64,000 nt of DNA from Clavelina lepadiformis (GCF_947623445.1 NC_135245.1:16499501-16563500), one strand, 5' to 3'; positions 1-12,434 are shown, counted from the first letter of the stretch. Notes: generated by a model not told the origin, from the letters alone. Program-made: numbers and translations.

Positions 1-796
1 AGTCGTAAATCGACCTTACATTCGAAGGCTGCTGCGAAATTCGACCATAAAAGCTATTTCTTTCCTTGAATCTTCCGTGAATGCCGACGGCGATGATGTT
101 TGGATAGGAAATAAATATTCCACGCCCGGAGCGCTGCTGGCTCTCCAAGACGTCAGTGATTTTTCAGAATGCAAGTAAGTTGTAATATTTGCAATTAAAA
201 ATTCTTAATCATTAACGCTTAGGCTACTCATACCACGTCCACTCATTGAACGAGTGTCACAAGAATATATAGACCGCAATGTGTGTGTTACAGCAACGCT
301 GCCGAGAGCATATCAAACGGCCTAACAGCAGATGAACGGGCAGTAGCCCTCGCACAACGTCTTCAAGCCATGCGAGGTAGAAGTGTCCTTGCATTGAAAG
401 ATCCCAGCTGGACTTGCGTTACACCTGGTTTGTCATAAGATATCAAGAGTGCGATGTTGTTTTTGCGTTTAACTTGCCAAGTCAAAACCGCAGATTTGTC
501 GCCTATTTTGATTTGTGAGCTTGATACTTTTTCTTCTTCTTTAGACCCGATCCCAAACGGATACCTTCCCGACTTTAATCCCGAACCTTCTCTTGAATGC
601 GATGATCTTCTTCCGGGAGCAATGCCTCCTCCAGGAGTTACTTGGATCGATGTTCGCCTCTCGGTTCAAAAGACATTGGGAGCAAACATTAATGACTCCT
701 TTGATTTGACATTGCTTGTGGAAAACGTGAATGAAGGCAACACGCTGTTGCAAGCCATGGCACAGGCTAGATGCCTCGGACAGTTTCAGTGAGTTT
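1..796. repeat. Near-identical block shared with 4158-4953
   Basis: Bases 1-796 match 4158-4953 with no gaps at a constant offset of 4157. By eye there are about 11 substitutions (roughly 98.6% identity). The block covers three exons and the introns between them, and the introns are as alike as the exons. Identity breaks sharply just after the donor of the penultimate exon; beyond it the last introns do not align, and the last exons are only about four fifths identical. The left limit lies outside the window. Confidence 0.92.
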
Positions 797-1061
797 AACT
801 TGCATTTCCATTTCACTAAATTTGTTGCAACGAAAATACAACTACTATGAATGCTAAATGTTTTACGTTTCTAGATTTGAAACAGTCATAACATCATTCG
901 GTCCGTCTGTTAGATCGGTGGACGGATTGCAAGCTGATGCTATGAACCGTCAGTACTGGTCATTAGTTGACGCTGGGACGGAAAAAAGTCTGCCACTTGG
1001 CGCCGGTAGATATCAGCCATCAGATGAGCAACATATCCTGTTTAAATTAAGCACTTGGTAA
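1..1061 (+). CDS. Cobalamin-binding (intrinsic factor/transcobalamin-like) protein, copy 1, 5' end outside window
   Basis: This is the 3' half of a secreted cobalamin-binding family gene. Exons by splice sites and phase are 2-174 (partial), 294-427, 545-788 and 875-1061 (TAA). The first exon encodes the alpha-barrel signature VWIGNKYSTPGALLALQ, which matches WIGNKYSTP-type segments of vertebrate intrinsic factor. The second ends in WTC, the position of a disulfide cysteine in intrinsic factor. The last exon encodes the C-terminal beta domain, with QYWSLVDAGTEKSLPLGAGRY aligning to the YWQFLSGVTPLNEGVADY region of human intrinsic factor, and closes at STW. Intron phases equal those of copies 2, 3 and 5. 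The family binds vitamin B12 between its two domains; that this copy does so is inferred. Everything up to the middle of the last intron is almost identical to copy 2. Confidence 0.88.
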
Positions 1062-1134
1062 AAAAATTATGCTGGTTCGGAAAGTTTTGAACGCAAGGTT
1101 TCCTAGACTCCTGTCTGTACATTATATTCCTTTC

Positions 1135-1140
1135 AATAAA
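1135..1140 (+). terminator. Polyadenylation signal of copy 1
   Basis: An AATAAA lies 74 bases after the stop codon of the first cobalamin-binding gene. Confidence 0.5.
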
Positions 1141-2016
1141 TTTATTGCATTACCATTGTCGTATCAATTTTAGGCGGAAGACTAAAAGCAGACTTAACAG
1201 AAATCTGTCTACAAATCAAAAATACAATACACGACTAATGATGGTTATGTCACTGTAGTTATCTTTTACAAGCTGGCGAGGCAAGATTATTCTAAAGAGA
1301 TTTCTAGATGCCAGAACGATAGTTACTGGTTAAGCGGTGCATTTTTAAACAGGCGTTTTCAACGTCAATAAGGTGCTTAATAATCCGAAAGGTATCGGTA
1401 CGAAACCACAAACCATCGGCCTGCGGTACAATTCAGAGAGTATAAGCAGCAGTTTTTCAAACTGGTATAACGACCATAAATAAATCGCAATCTCGAATCT
1501 ACCTAGCACATACACTCAAGAGTATAGCGCGTAGATGTTGTCACAACAACGTATTCTCATATAATGAAAATATCGCGAAAGAAGTCAGAAAAACGGTGTT
1601 TTCAGCAAGCAAGCGACTATATAGGCTGTGCAATCCGTACATGTAGTTATATAAGTTGAGCAAAAGACAACATTATTACGACAACTAACCCTTGAGGAAG
1701 TTTCGGTTACAAAAAGCACAAAGTATTTATAAATTACGCACTAGCTCGAAGAAGTAAATTCTGCTCTGCAATTGCTAAGAATAACTTGTACTTATAAGAT
1801 ACAACATTACCTCTGTGACATAGACTGCGCTGGATCGCAGAATCCTCGTAATTTGTCGGCTAAAAATTAAAACGAATAGTCTGCAGTGTAGGTGGGTAAA
1901 TTAGCGGCATATACGAAACTAAGTTTCAGCTTCAGCAAACAGAAAATTTCTAAGATCAATGCAGGAAATAGACATTCTTTAACAGTTTACATTGTTCTTC
2001 AGTTAGCGATAGAAAG
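1141..2016. other. Spacer between copies 1 and 2
   Basis: There is no coding exon here that I can support. It should contain the promoter of copy 2. A pyrimidine-AG acceptor-like site ends at 2002, 14 bases before the ATG, and could be a spliced-leader or 5' UTR acceptor. I see no convincing TATA box. Confidence 0.4.
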
Positions 2017-5000
2017 ATGTTGAAAATTGTTAGTTTGCTTCAAGGAATTTTTCTCCTAAAATTTGCAGTTGTTTCGTCAGCATACCCCGTGTGCGGTAAG
2101 TGCGCTCAAGCGCCTCTTCCATTTGGCAACTTTGAGTAACTTAACATAACAGTTTGAAAACTTTAATGCAATCTTTCAGCAAATAATTAGGAGAATTTTA
2201 CAGATGGTGGACCAGCAGATGCAGCTCTTGAATCGCTTATTGATGACCACGTTGACCGGTTGATGGAGCTAAGGCTACCCAGTTGGGGCTGGGTAAACAC
2301 ACCGCGAACTCTTCTTGGAATCCAACTGAGTAAAATGCAGAGTTTATTTGGCTTGGATAGGACTTTAGAAACGATGGCACAAGAAATGAAAGATGAACTG
2401 GACAGGTAATTCAAAGGGATTAACAACAGGATCAACTGTAATTGCAGTTATAGACACCGAACGACCTCCCGCAAACTTCACAATCTTGTGTCCATCTTAT
2501 TTTTCTTGCTCACTCTTGAATGGCTCTCATGTATTTTGTCAAATTGGCCTTTTCACCATTTTCTAAGCTGTAGATATATGCATATATGCTGCTCTTGTCA
2601 GTAGATTATTTGCCAATCCAAGGCTTCTGAGTATTAGCCCAAAAATTGTTGTAAATGGGAAAAAGCGAAATTGTTTAATTCACAACAGAACTCACAGGAG
2701 TGCTGGAACAGATTCGGTAGATCTGTGACATTTCTAACCGATTGCTGTTATCCACTTATCTAATGTAGAACTTTGCTTTGTATGGAAGTTACATATTTGC
2801 GCTATTTCTCAAGATAATACGGTAGAGTATAATTTTATCTTGTTTTCATAAAAACTGAGATAGATGGTTAGCGTGGTTTGCTACTTTGCATTGTTCGTAC
2901 AGCACACACTAGGGCTGCCATACGTCCGGAATTTCGGTGTTGAAATCTGTGTCCTGGAATAAATCCAAAAAGTGCTCTAAGGTCCGGAGTTTTGGCATCT
3001 CGTAAGTTGTGCTTAACTTGAAATAATGTGCACTTGTTGCGAAAGTGAAAATTTCAACTTTTTACGGACTTGTAGGCTCCTTCTATAGGTCTATCGGCTA
3101 AAAGGATTCGCCCTAGCGCTGGTCTAATGTGATTTATCAGTTAACTTTGCTTTGTGATATTGTAATTTTCTTTATTCGGTAATTATGCGAATTGGCTTTT
3201 TTATTTTTTGAGTCATTCGACTAGGCTTGTTTATTTTGTGGAATCAATTTTGCTAGCTGATTTATAGTACCTAGACCTACCTTCGTATTTCGTAACTTTT
3301 AGATAGTAAATGTCGGTAAAAAGGTGTCTAATATTAATAAAACAGAAATTTATTGGACTTAACAAATGTGACAATTCTGTGCTTTTTTCCTTTTGTAAAA
3401 GTGATGCTGTCTTGCGGAAAAAACGATCGTTTGGATTGGTAGCATGTAAGAACATAGGCTACTGTAAATACCGTACAGTGTGTGTTTTGTGTCGCGAAAG
3501 CTGGTTATTGAAACCGTCAATTTGGCCGTTTCAGATATGGTAACCCTAGCATAGACCATATAGAGCTTCACGCTGTATACCAACTCTGGTTGTTGAGTAC
3601 ACAACCCTGGCGAAATTTGCTATCAATTTCACAATTTTGTTGACCACATTATGTGTTTTTGCCGCAGCACAAACATTGGAAAAGTTGCCCTGTACGTGAT
3701 GGCCGCAAAAGCATCCTGTAAAAATCCTCAAAATTTCAGTGGAATCGACATAATCGATCGAATATGGAAAAAAATGAGATTTCAATTTCGCTATGACAGT
3801 ACGTGCAAAAAGTGATTACAGTGTCTCTGTTCCAACTTGATGTAAAGTGTAAGTATATGCATTCTGTTTTGAACACATAGAAATGTCTCAAAGAATTCCA
3901 GACGACCGTTGGTTTCGCTACAGCCTAGCAGTTCAAGCGCTATGTGTTTGCGGCGAGGAACTTACGAGATACCACATAGTGCGCATGGCACGAGGTCAAA
4001 ATGATGACGGGAGTTGGGGTGACACTCATTCAGTGGGTGAGTTACCGAACATTATTGGTATAATTAGCCCCCTATGTGAAATGTGATGTCCTGTTTGCTT
4101 TTCAGACGACACAAACCAAGTATTACTTGCAATTCGATGTATTCAAACACAAAAAACAGTCGTAGATCGACCTTACATTCGAAGGCTGCTGCGAAATTCG
4201 ACCATAAAAGCTGTTTCTTTCCTTGAATCTTCCGTGAATGCCGACGGCGATGATGTATGGATAGGAAATAAATATTCCACGCCCGGAGCGCTGCTGGCTC
4301 TCCAAGACGTCAGTGATTTTTCAGAATGCAAGTAAGTTGTAATATTTGCAATTAAAAATTCTTAATCATTAACGCTTAGGCTACTCATACCACGTCCACT
4401 CATTGAACGAGTGTCACAAGAAAATATAGACCGCAATGTGTGTGTTACAGCAACGCTGCCGAGAGCATATCAAACGGCCTAACAGCAGATGAACGGGCAG
4501 TAGCCCTCGCACAACGTCTTCAAGCCATGCGAGGTAGAAGTGTCCTTGCATTGAAAGATCCCGAATGGACTTGCGTTACACCTGGTTTGTCATAAGATAT
4601 CAAGAGTGCGATGTTGTTTTTGTGTTTAACTTGCCAAGTCAAAACCGCAGATTTGTCGCCTATTTTGATTTGTGAGCTTGATACTTTTTCTTCTTCTTTA
4701 GACCCGATCCCAAACGGATACCTTCCCGACTTTAATCCCGAACCTTCTCTTGAATGCGATGATCTTCTTCCGGGAGCAATGCCTCCTCCAGGAGTTACTT
4801 GGATCGATGTTCGCCTCTCGGTTCAGAAGACATTGGGAACAAACATTAATGACTCCTTTGATTTGACATTGCTTGTGGAAAACGTGAATGAAGGCAACAC
4901 GCTGTTGCAAGCCACGGCACAGGCTAGATGCCTCGGACAGTTTCAGTGAGTTTCAGTTAAATGGTTTATGTGACCAACTGCACTAAAATCGAAATACCGG

Positions 5001-5224
5001 TATGAGCTTATAATTTCCTTTGATTTCACGATTCCAGATTTAAAACAGTCATAGCTGCCTTTGGTCCCTCGGTAAGATCGGTGGACGGACTGCAAGCTGA
5101 TAGAATGGACCGCCAGTACTGGTCGTTAATCGACGTGGCCACCGAAAAAAGTCTGCCACTTGGAGCTGGTAGATACCAGCCATCAGATGGGCATCATATC
5201 CTGTTTAAACTGAGAACATGGTAG
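2017..5224 (+). CDS. Cobalamin-binding (intrinsic factor/transcobalamin-like) protein, copy 2, complete
   Basis: Eight exons: 2017-2095, 2204-2405, 3668-3798, 3881-4036, 4106-4331, 4451-4584, 4702-4945, 5038-5224 (TAG). Intron phases are 1,2,1,1,2,1,2 and the frame closes at 452 residues, close to human intrinsic factor (417) and transcobalamin (427). The N-terminus MLKIVSLLQGIFLLKFAVV is a signal peptide, followed by a Cys (YPVC) where the family has its first disulfide cysteine. Exons 2-5 encode the helical alpha-barrel, with repeated motifs RLMELRLPSWGWVNTP, KVALYVMAAKASC, RYSLAVQALCVC and WIGNKYSTP. Exon 6 carries the partner cysteine (WTC). Exons 7-8 encode the C-terminal beta domain, ending at RTW. 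Role by family: secreted carrier of vitamin B12. Ligand and tissue are not shown by sequence. Intron 2 hosts a miniature transposon. Confidence 0.93.
2909..3549. mobile_element. Miniature DNA transposon with CTAGGG-type inverted ends, in intron 2 of copy 2
   Basis: The left end reads CTAGGGCTGCCATA. The right end, on the opposite strand, reads CTAGGGTTACCATA, so 12 of 14 bases match. The 641-bp interior carries no recognisable transposase, so this looks non-autonomous. The CCATACGTCCGG start resembles widespread hAT-like repeat ends. I found no clear target-site duplication. A related end appears at about 38877. Confidence 0.55.
4158..4953. repeat. Near-identical block shared with 1-796
   Basis: This is the partner of the block at the window start. 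It covers most of exon 5 through the first bases of intron 7 of copy 2. The replacement differences include a Pro-Ser-Trp to Pro-Glu-Trp change in exon 6 (around 4561) and Ala to Thr changes in exon 7. Confidence 0.92.
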
Positions 5225-6168
5225 TAAGTCGGTGAAGCACAAGGTTAAGGGCAGTTAACATTATACGGATGTCGGAGCAACAACAGACCCTGCATGAATT
5301 TTACATTTGTATATGATTTACGTTTTAAAATATGTTACGTCTTTGTTTATACCTGATGTAAATTTTTAATTCATATCATTGAATTAAATAAGATTAACCT
5401 AAGTCGTGATTTGCGAACGCGGAACTATCAATCACAACGAAGGTTAAGCCATTGCAGTGGTATTTGGCAAGACAGCGTTGCATATTATGCCGGCAATTTT
5501 CCTGGTTTGAAATTTTAGTATACCAGCTCATTAAACGCAAGGTCAGTGGCGGTGTCAATACGGGAGAAAGGAAATATTGTTTTTTACGCGCGGTTTAGCA
5601 AGTCACAGCACGCCTTTGACGTAATGACTTCTCCCAAAAACACCGATTATGACGTCTTTAACTAAAAGTTTATTTGCTAATATCACATCAACAGGTGAAT
5701 AAGCAAATAAACCCACAAACGAAAGACGCTAAAGTGACAATGAATGCCAACCTAACATCGAAAGTAAGATAAAGTTACTTCCTCCTTCAATATACTTCCT
5801 TCTACGATGATCAGCACGCAACTACGACAGGTTTAATTTATATATAGCATAGATACATCAAAGCAAATACATACTGTACATAAAACTGATGAAACAATGT
5901 TATATCGACCAGAACACTAGCAAGACATCATCTTATACCAAATTTAGTAGGAGAATGGAAGGATCTGTTACCGTGTCTAGGTTTGTGTTTTTAGTTCTGA
6001 TAAATGAAGTCGAATAATAATTACTTCGAGTAAATAAAACTTTCGAACAAAATATTTTCCAAGCAAATATTTTTTGTACCGGAACTTTCCCTGGAACCCG
6101 TGATGCAGACTAGCTATAAATATACGTGGAAAACACAACAAGCAAAAGTGAAACACCAGGCAAGAAGA
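5225..6168. other. Spacer between copies 2 and 3
   Basis: About 0.94 kb with no supported exon. It holds the 3' UTR of copy 2 and upstream sequence of copy 3, including a second TATAAA at 6115-6120. Confidence 0.4.
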
Positions 6169-6176
6169 TATAAAAG
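6169..6176 (+). promoter_or_regulatory. TATA box of copy 3
   Basis: TATAAAAG lies 49 bases before the ATG at 6225, a spacing that would put transcription start about 20 bases before the ATG. A weaker TATAAA lies at 6115-6120. Assignment is by motif and distance only. Confidence 0.45.
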
Positions 6177-6224
6177 AGTCGACAACAGAATTTCCGATTC
6201 ATTGTCTCTATAAGAATTTGCACG

Positions 6225-8396
6225 ATGTTGAAGCTGTTCGTAATATTAGTGTTACTATTTTCTGCTGTAATCTGTAAATCAAGCGAACCAGGGTATCCAG
6301 TATGCTGTAAGTAAAGAGCTAAAGACACGCACTTGTTACTCATTTCTTTATTTCATTTTTCGCCATTGGGTGGGTGGAGCGAAATGAATGGTGCTACAGA
6401 TAACATATCTTTGATAACATTTGCAGGCGATAGTACGATAGACCTGTCCTTGCAAGGACTAATCCAAGACCATGTTGACCGGCTCATGGACCTACGCCAT
6501 CCAGATTGGGGATGGGCAAACACACCCGAAGCTGTTCTTGGTATTCAGCTGGGTGACATGCAAGCATTCTTTGGTCTTAATAAAACAATTGCAACCATGG
6601 AAGCGGAAATGAAAGCAGAAATATACACGTGAGATATAGAAAAAAAGCATAAATTTGCTTATTATTAGGTTCTCATTCTTTAGGCTTAATAATTATTCGA
6701 AATGTGCCTTGCACCTCTGTAGAGCGAGCGTTGGCAAATTGGGTTACTACGCAATGGCTGTTCAATCTGTGTGCGAAGACCCTCGGGAGTTTGGTGGCAT
6801 AAATATTATTGCTCGCATTCTCACCAATTTAAAGACCCAGTTCGGAGGTATCTTTGGATCCAAAAAACATGCCTTAAGCATGAAATGAGGTTGAAATAAA
6901 ATAAATTGTTTGGCCTAATTCGTATAACATAAAACAGAAACGACTCGAACCCAACCGAAGGACGGATGGTATAGCTACGGTTTAGGAATTCAGGCATTGT
7001 GTGTGAGCAACCAACATGTACCTATTTCCACAACACTTCGAATTATAAACGGTCAATCAAGTGATGGAAGTTATGGTACAGTTCATTCCGTAGGTAGGTA
7101 TGCCCTAAGTGACGGAAAATATATTGTATGGTTCATATTTATATAGTGTTTCCTTGTAAAATTAATAACTTTGCTTCACCATACACCAATAATTTTAATT
7201 AAATTAGAGACAAACAATTTACACTTTAAGTATCAGCTAAATCAGCTCAAATTATATTTGGGTCTCGCCAATTTCTAGATGAAACCGGTCAGATGCTTCT
7301 AGCTGCAATCTGTGCTAGGAAACAAGTCAAGAATAACTTTTTCTTGAAACGTTGGCTGACCCTAGCTATTAACAAAGCTTCAACTTTTCTATTGACTGAC
7401 ATTAACCCGGACAACACTGGAAACATTTGGATCGGTAATAAATACTCCACGCCGGCGGCCTTGCTTGGACTACAAAAAGCCGGTGTCACATTCGGAATGT
7501 GCAAGTACGTACGTTAAGTCATTCTCCTGGACATCGACATATTAAAATTGTATCGTTTATTCACAAAAACTGAGTAAAAATATATGTAACTATAGCGTCA
7601 TAGCGCATGACTTGGCGAATGGTCTGGAAGCAACTGAACCTGAGGGCGCAATATCTGAAAGATTACCAGCTATGAGCGGGAAAAGCGTTCTTGTGTTAGG
7701 TTCTGATGACTGGACATGCGTAGTGCCAGGTGCAAATCATAATTTTCCTTTGTTTTGCTTAAGATTACAATGCGTGTAAGATACGCACAGGAATCTACCA
7801 TTTATCAGCTATAAATTCAAGTTTGTTTATGCTGTAAAATCCAGATCCTATCCCAGCTGGTTATGTACCATCATATACTCCTGATGCAACTTCAGAGTGT
7901 TACAATGTTTCCGCTTCCGGTCACATTTCTGTGAAGCTTTCAGTGCAAGACTCTATCGGAGCAAATGTATCTGGACCATATGACTCGACTCAGCAAGTTA
8001 ACAACGTTGAAAACGGAAACACCCTTCTGCAAGTTATGACACAGGCGCAATGCGAGGGAATTTTCCAGTGAGTATGTTTTGCAAAGCACCGATTATAATT
8101 AATAATCATCAATAAATAGTTTAAAGGTTGCAAGTTGTCTCATTTATTCGTAGTTTGCAACTATACAAAGATAGCCATTGTTTATTAAAGTGTTGTGAAA
8201 TTATTTCAGGTTTGAAACTACTCCGTCTTCTTTTGGAGAATACGTGGTTACAGTTAACGGTGTCACAGCAAACGACACCATCCACCAGTATTGGGCATTG
8301 ATTAATGCCAATACCTTGCAATATTTGAGTGTGGGTGTTAGCCAGTACGTTCCTGGCGACGGTGAAAACATCCTTTTTCAGTTAAGTGTTTGGTAA
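6225..8396 (+). CDS. Cobalamin-binding (intrinsic factor/transcobalamin-like) protein, copy 3, complete
   Basis: Eight exons: 6225-6306, 6427-6628, 6723-6847, 6938-7093, 7279-7504, 7596-7729, 7845-8067, 8210-8396 (TAA), phases 1,2,1,1,2,1,2, giving 444 residues. The signal peptide MLKLFVILVLLFSAVIC is followed by GYPVC. Family motifs are RLMDLRHPDWGWANTP (exon 2), KLGYYAMAVQSVC (3), WYSYGLGIQALCV (4), WIGNKYSTPAALLGLQ (5), WTC (6) and QYWALINANTLQYLSVGVSQY (8). Exon 7 is seven codons shorter than in copies 2 and 5, shortening the inter-domain/beta-domain start. Several N-x-S/T sites (for example NKT, NVS, NDT) fit a secreted glycoprotein. It is clearly diverged from copies 1 and 2 and is the closest match to the fragment at 11.6-12.4 kb. 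B12 binding is inferred from the family. Confidence 0.93.
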
Positions 8397-8466
8397 AAAA
8401 TACATGACAAGTGCGACGTTGTATGTGAATCAGCTCTAAAATGCCACGAACACTTGTATATGATTT

Positions 8467-8472
8467 AATAAA
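8467..8472 (+). terminator. Polyadenylation signal of copy 3
   Basis: An AATAAA lies 71 bases after the TAA of copy 3. Confidence 0.55.
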
Positions 8473-11400
8473 GTTCAAACAAACGTATTTCTATGGTGAA
8501 AGTGATTGTTATGTGGTTTCGGTGTATTTACTTTTTTATATATATATTAATCACATTTTTCCTTGTTCTTATATCAAATAAATTACTTTGCAATGCAATT
8601 TTTCTCGATGGCAAAATGTTGAAAAATTTTGTGCTTGAAACATCAGAATACGTAACTTATTGAAATTCAAACCGTAGCTAGAAATTGTGACAAACGGCAA
8701 TGATGGAGATGAAATGAAACAAATCATTATCCTATACAATTTTATATCATCCTATAGCCTACCAATTTAAACCAAAAAAGTGTATAATGAAAACACAATG
8801 TTTCAAACAACCTGCAATATTCAATATGTCTATAAGGGTGATGTTTCACTTGAAATCCATTTAACTTCAAATCGCCCAGCAAGTCATGCATTAAAAATGC
8901 TACTTCCGTAATCAAGCACAATCGAGAGAAGAAACCTACCGAACGACCTCTATCCCGATTAATGAATATTGTTTGCAAACAAGAGCAGATGCAACGGAAG
9001 TATAGACCTACTTAACCTGGAACACCGAATAGATAACATAAGATAAAGATGGAATTGATGTATCTGTAAATCTCGTGGTATTGGAGTTATACGACGATAT
9101 ATTTTTTTATTCCCGCCGCATATTACTATCTAAAAAATTCTACACTCTATAGTTAGCAAAACAAAATCTTAGCTACAAAACTGCGGTAACCAATTCTCAC
9201 TATTCAATATGCAATGATATCAGCGATTCCATGAAACGATTAGTAACAGCAGCAACTTCCATATTTCATAGCTTTACAATCAGCAACACATGTCCAGTGT
9301 CCAACCATGATGAATCATTCAAACAACAGAAAACAACATCTGGAAAAGTTTCAATAGCAAGATACTTGTAACATGCGAAAATTGAGCATACATAAATAGC
9401 TAATAGATGCTGTAAAAAGCAAACCTTTTATTTACCTAAGAAATAACTAACTCCTACATCTTGTTATTTGGAATAGTTAGGTATTGGGGGGGGAGGGGGG
9501 GGGCGCTTTTAAGCCATGGCCTCACAAACCCAACTTTTTTGGGCCATGGGCCTTTTACGTCTTCATTCGTTTTGGTTTATCGCATTTCCTTTTTGCCACT
9601 ATACTTATCAGCCATAGCCTATAAGAAAACATACAGTAGACGACATTTCAAAGTCGTGGTATACAGTCTTGGTCACACAAAATTGTTGCACGGGTAAACA
9701 TGGGAATTTTAGACTCGACTTTTAAAAACTTTTTCCCTCCTCCCCCTCGAAGTAATTCTAAATACGCCACTGCGTCCAGCTCATTTGTTTTACGATACAT
9801 TTGTAAAATTTGGTAATCTATTTAGCAAAATTTTGTAGATTTCCATCAGTATCTTGAGTTTTCGTTGAAGCAAAGACATATAAAAATAGAACAATAAGAA
9901 TAAATGTTTTGAAAAGCGTTGAATACACGTTTAGCTCTTCAGCGCCATGTAACGTTACAAATTTACTGGATGATCAATACCACCAATTCGAGATAGTCGA
10001 GCAGGATACTACAACAAAAGCACATTGTATGGTAGGATAACTGTACAACCACCAAAAAAATGAAAATTCATTTTAGGCTATAATATATAACACTTGACAA
10101 TAATTATGGTTTTAAATGGGACACTTGTAGATATAAATATCCCACACAGCTTAGCAAAACCATACATTCCTTATGTGAAACACGGTAAATAATCTGTATA
10201 ACTTAGCTTAAACACGTTGTTAGCGCACGCAAATCCTACATCTCAAACAAAAATTAAAGATGAAATGGCGCAAGTGACAGTATTTCTTCTAGACTTCCTA
10301 CTTACACCACTTGCAAATGTATGTCGTTAGAACGACCTACGTCCTGCTGAAACTGTGAAATAACCTGCGCAGTTCCGTAAAAATGGTTCCTTAAATTTGC
10401 AAAATGTAGCTCATATGCTAAGACCGGCATTTTGTATTTCATGCGTGTATATAAAAGTTTGTGATAAGATTATGAAGCATTTAAAAGATATTCTGAAGTC
10501 TAAGAACACATTAGCAATAGAAGTGCATGACCGGGGATGAGTTGTAAAAACAATTTTTAAAGGAAACGCACTTTCAAAGAAACTTTTAAGTCAATTAAGG
10601 CAAAATCAGTTGTTCAGAAAAGTGGAAAGTTGGTCAACAAACGTTAGCATTAAGCTTGATCAATTTAAGGGGCAGTTATATTAATGATATAACCTACGTA
10701 TTTATTTTAATTAAGTTTGCTGATACAACTAACCCCGTCAACGGGACAAATTGTAAGACTGTAAATGAAATAGGCGGTAGGCCTAATATGATTATGTGGA
10801 TTCGTTGAACTCAAGCACTTTGTATCGTTGTTTCAACAAATTTCACACAAAATCAATAAAATGGGCGATATATGGCAGCGATGTTCTACTGAATCCAGCA
10901 AATTTATTGGCGCATGTGCATCAGTTTGATTAATTAGGCAAATATTTTGGCATGTAGGAATTCAAATCTTTTAGCGCACAACGTATATTTGCCCAATTAT
11001 TATAGACTATAATTGCTTTGTGTCCCAGGTTTTCGACGTTTGTAACACCGCCAGTAGGTTTTGATAAATTAATTAGCCCGACCCGGTCTCCTATAGTAAG
11101 ACCTATTGTTTATGACAAAAAAAAATTAAGACAGGTTCACCGATTGTAAGACAGTGTATGAAAGTTTTGTTGCTGATGCTTAATGGATGGTGATAAGGAA
11201 AATACAATCAGAAAAACTTGCAAAAAATGAATTGATTTCTTTGGGTTTCGGTGGGCTAAGAACTAATGTTTATTAGACGCAGCCATCATTTATTCACAAT
11301 TTATTGGGCAAACGATTAAAAATACACTTAGAATACACATTTTGGTTAAACAAAACCGTTCGATTTTGTTTGGAAATAATTGATGTTTATATAACTTTCA

Positions 11401-11644
11401 AATGAAACCGGTTGACTGGTTTCATCGGCGTTTTCAGTGTTGGAGATGAAGTTTAGAACAATGATGATGTTTGGATGTTTTAATGCTTTAGCATTGGCTT
11501 TGCCAACTCAAATAATAAGGATAATTATTTTTCTATACTGAACAACATGATAGAAAATGTTGTCATACTCCTCGTTAATAATTATGCTCATTTAATTGGC
11601 AATAACTGACCAAAACACTGCATGTAATCACAGTCTTATAGGCG
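8473..11644. other. Spacer with a transposon derivative
   Basis: About 3.2 kb without supported exons. In particular, I could not find the first five exons that would belong to the gene fragment at 11645-12398. The only structured item is the repeat at 9456-9772. Confidence 0.4.
9456..9772. mobile_element. Probable miniature DNA transposon with G-rich / C-rich inverted arms
   Basis: The right end finishes in CGCCACTG; on the opposite strand it begins CAGTGGCGTATTTAGAAT and runs into a G-rich tract. The left arm has a degenerate counterpart (TATTTGGAATAG) that also runs into a G tract at 9486-9503. The CAGTGGCGTA terminus is a common DNA-transposon type. The left terminus is eroded and no target duplication was identified. 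Confidence 0.4.
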
Positions 11645-12398
11645 TTACATGCTTAACGGTCTTGAACCAACCGAATTAAAGAATACACCTTGTCTTTGAC
11701 TTGCAAATTCAGGCAATGAGTGATAAAAGAGTTTCTGTGTCAAGCCCTGACAGCTGGACAATCGTCGAGATGAGAAGAAAAGCAGCACTTGCAGCGGTAA
11801 TGCAAAAATAAAAATAACTGCAGACGCGTACAATATTATTAACATGTGATTTTATTGTGGCCAGGCATCGTCGGTGGATTACATCTCTGTAAAACTTTCC
11901 GTGCAAAAGACTATTGGAGTAAATATATCAGGACCATATGACTCAACAATACAAGTAAACCATGTTGTAAAGGAAAGCACCCTTCTAAAAATAATGAGAC
12001 AGGCGCAATGCGATGGGCTTTTCCAGTGAGTACCTTCTGCCAACCATTGACTGTCAGCAAATATTCGGTTTTTGCAGTTACGTCACATGTTATGATACAA
12101 AACTTTATAAAGACAGCTATAGTGATTATTTGGAGTACACTTAACCAGGGGTTTTCATACGTTTTGAAATGTTTTCAGGTTCGAAACTACTTGCACGTCC
12201 ATTGGAGCATTTGTGATAACGGTCGACCATGTGACAGCAAACAAAGACCTTCACCAATATTGGGAGTTGTTTGACGCCAATACTATGCAACATTTGAGGG
12301 TGGGCGTTAACCAGTACGTACCCTGCGATGGTCAACACATCATTTTTCAGATAAGCGTCTGGAAGAAGGGAAGTAACAAATTTTGCGTCGTTAGTTGA
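11645..12398 (+). pseudogene. 3' fragment of a cobalamin-binding family gene (copy 4)
   Basis: Three remnants resemble exons 6-8 of copy 3. A degenerate exon 6 (about 11649-11764) keeps LNGLEPTE-like and SPDSWT-like pieces but is out of frame internally. An exon 7 remnant, 11865-12025, lacks its first roughly 60-75 bases but is open (DYISVKLSVQKTIGVNISG onward) with an intact GTGAGT donor. Exon 8 begins at 12179 (FETTCTSIGAF) and runs through QYWELFDANTMQHLRVGVNQY. Unlike the other copies it does not stop after the final Val-Trp but reads on for 11 codons to a TGA at 12396-12398. No signal peptide or alpha-barrel exons were found upstream. It is most likely a dead partial duplicate; a transcribed short beta-domain product cannot be excluded. 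Confidence 0.8.
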
Positions 12399-12434
12399 TT
12401 TGTGCGAAGTGTTTTGCTCTATTTGATGGTGTGT

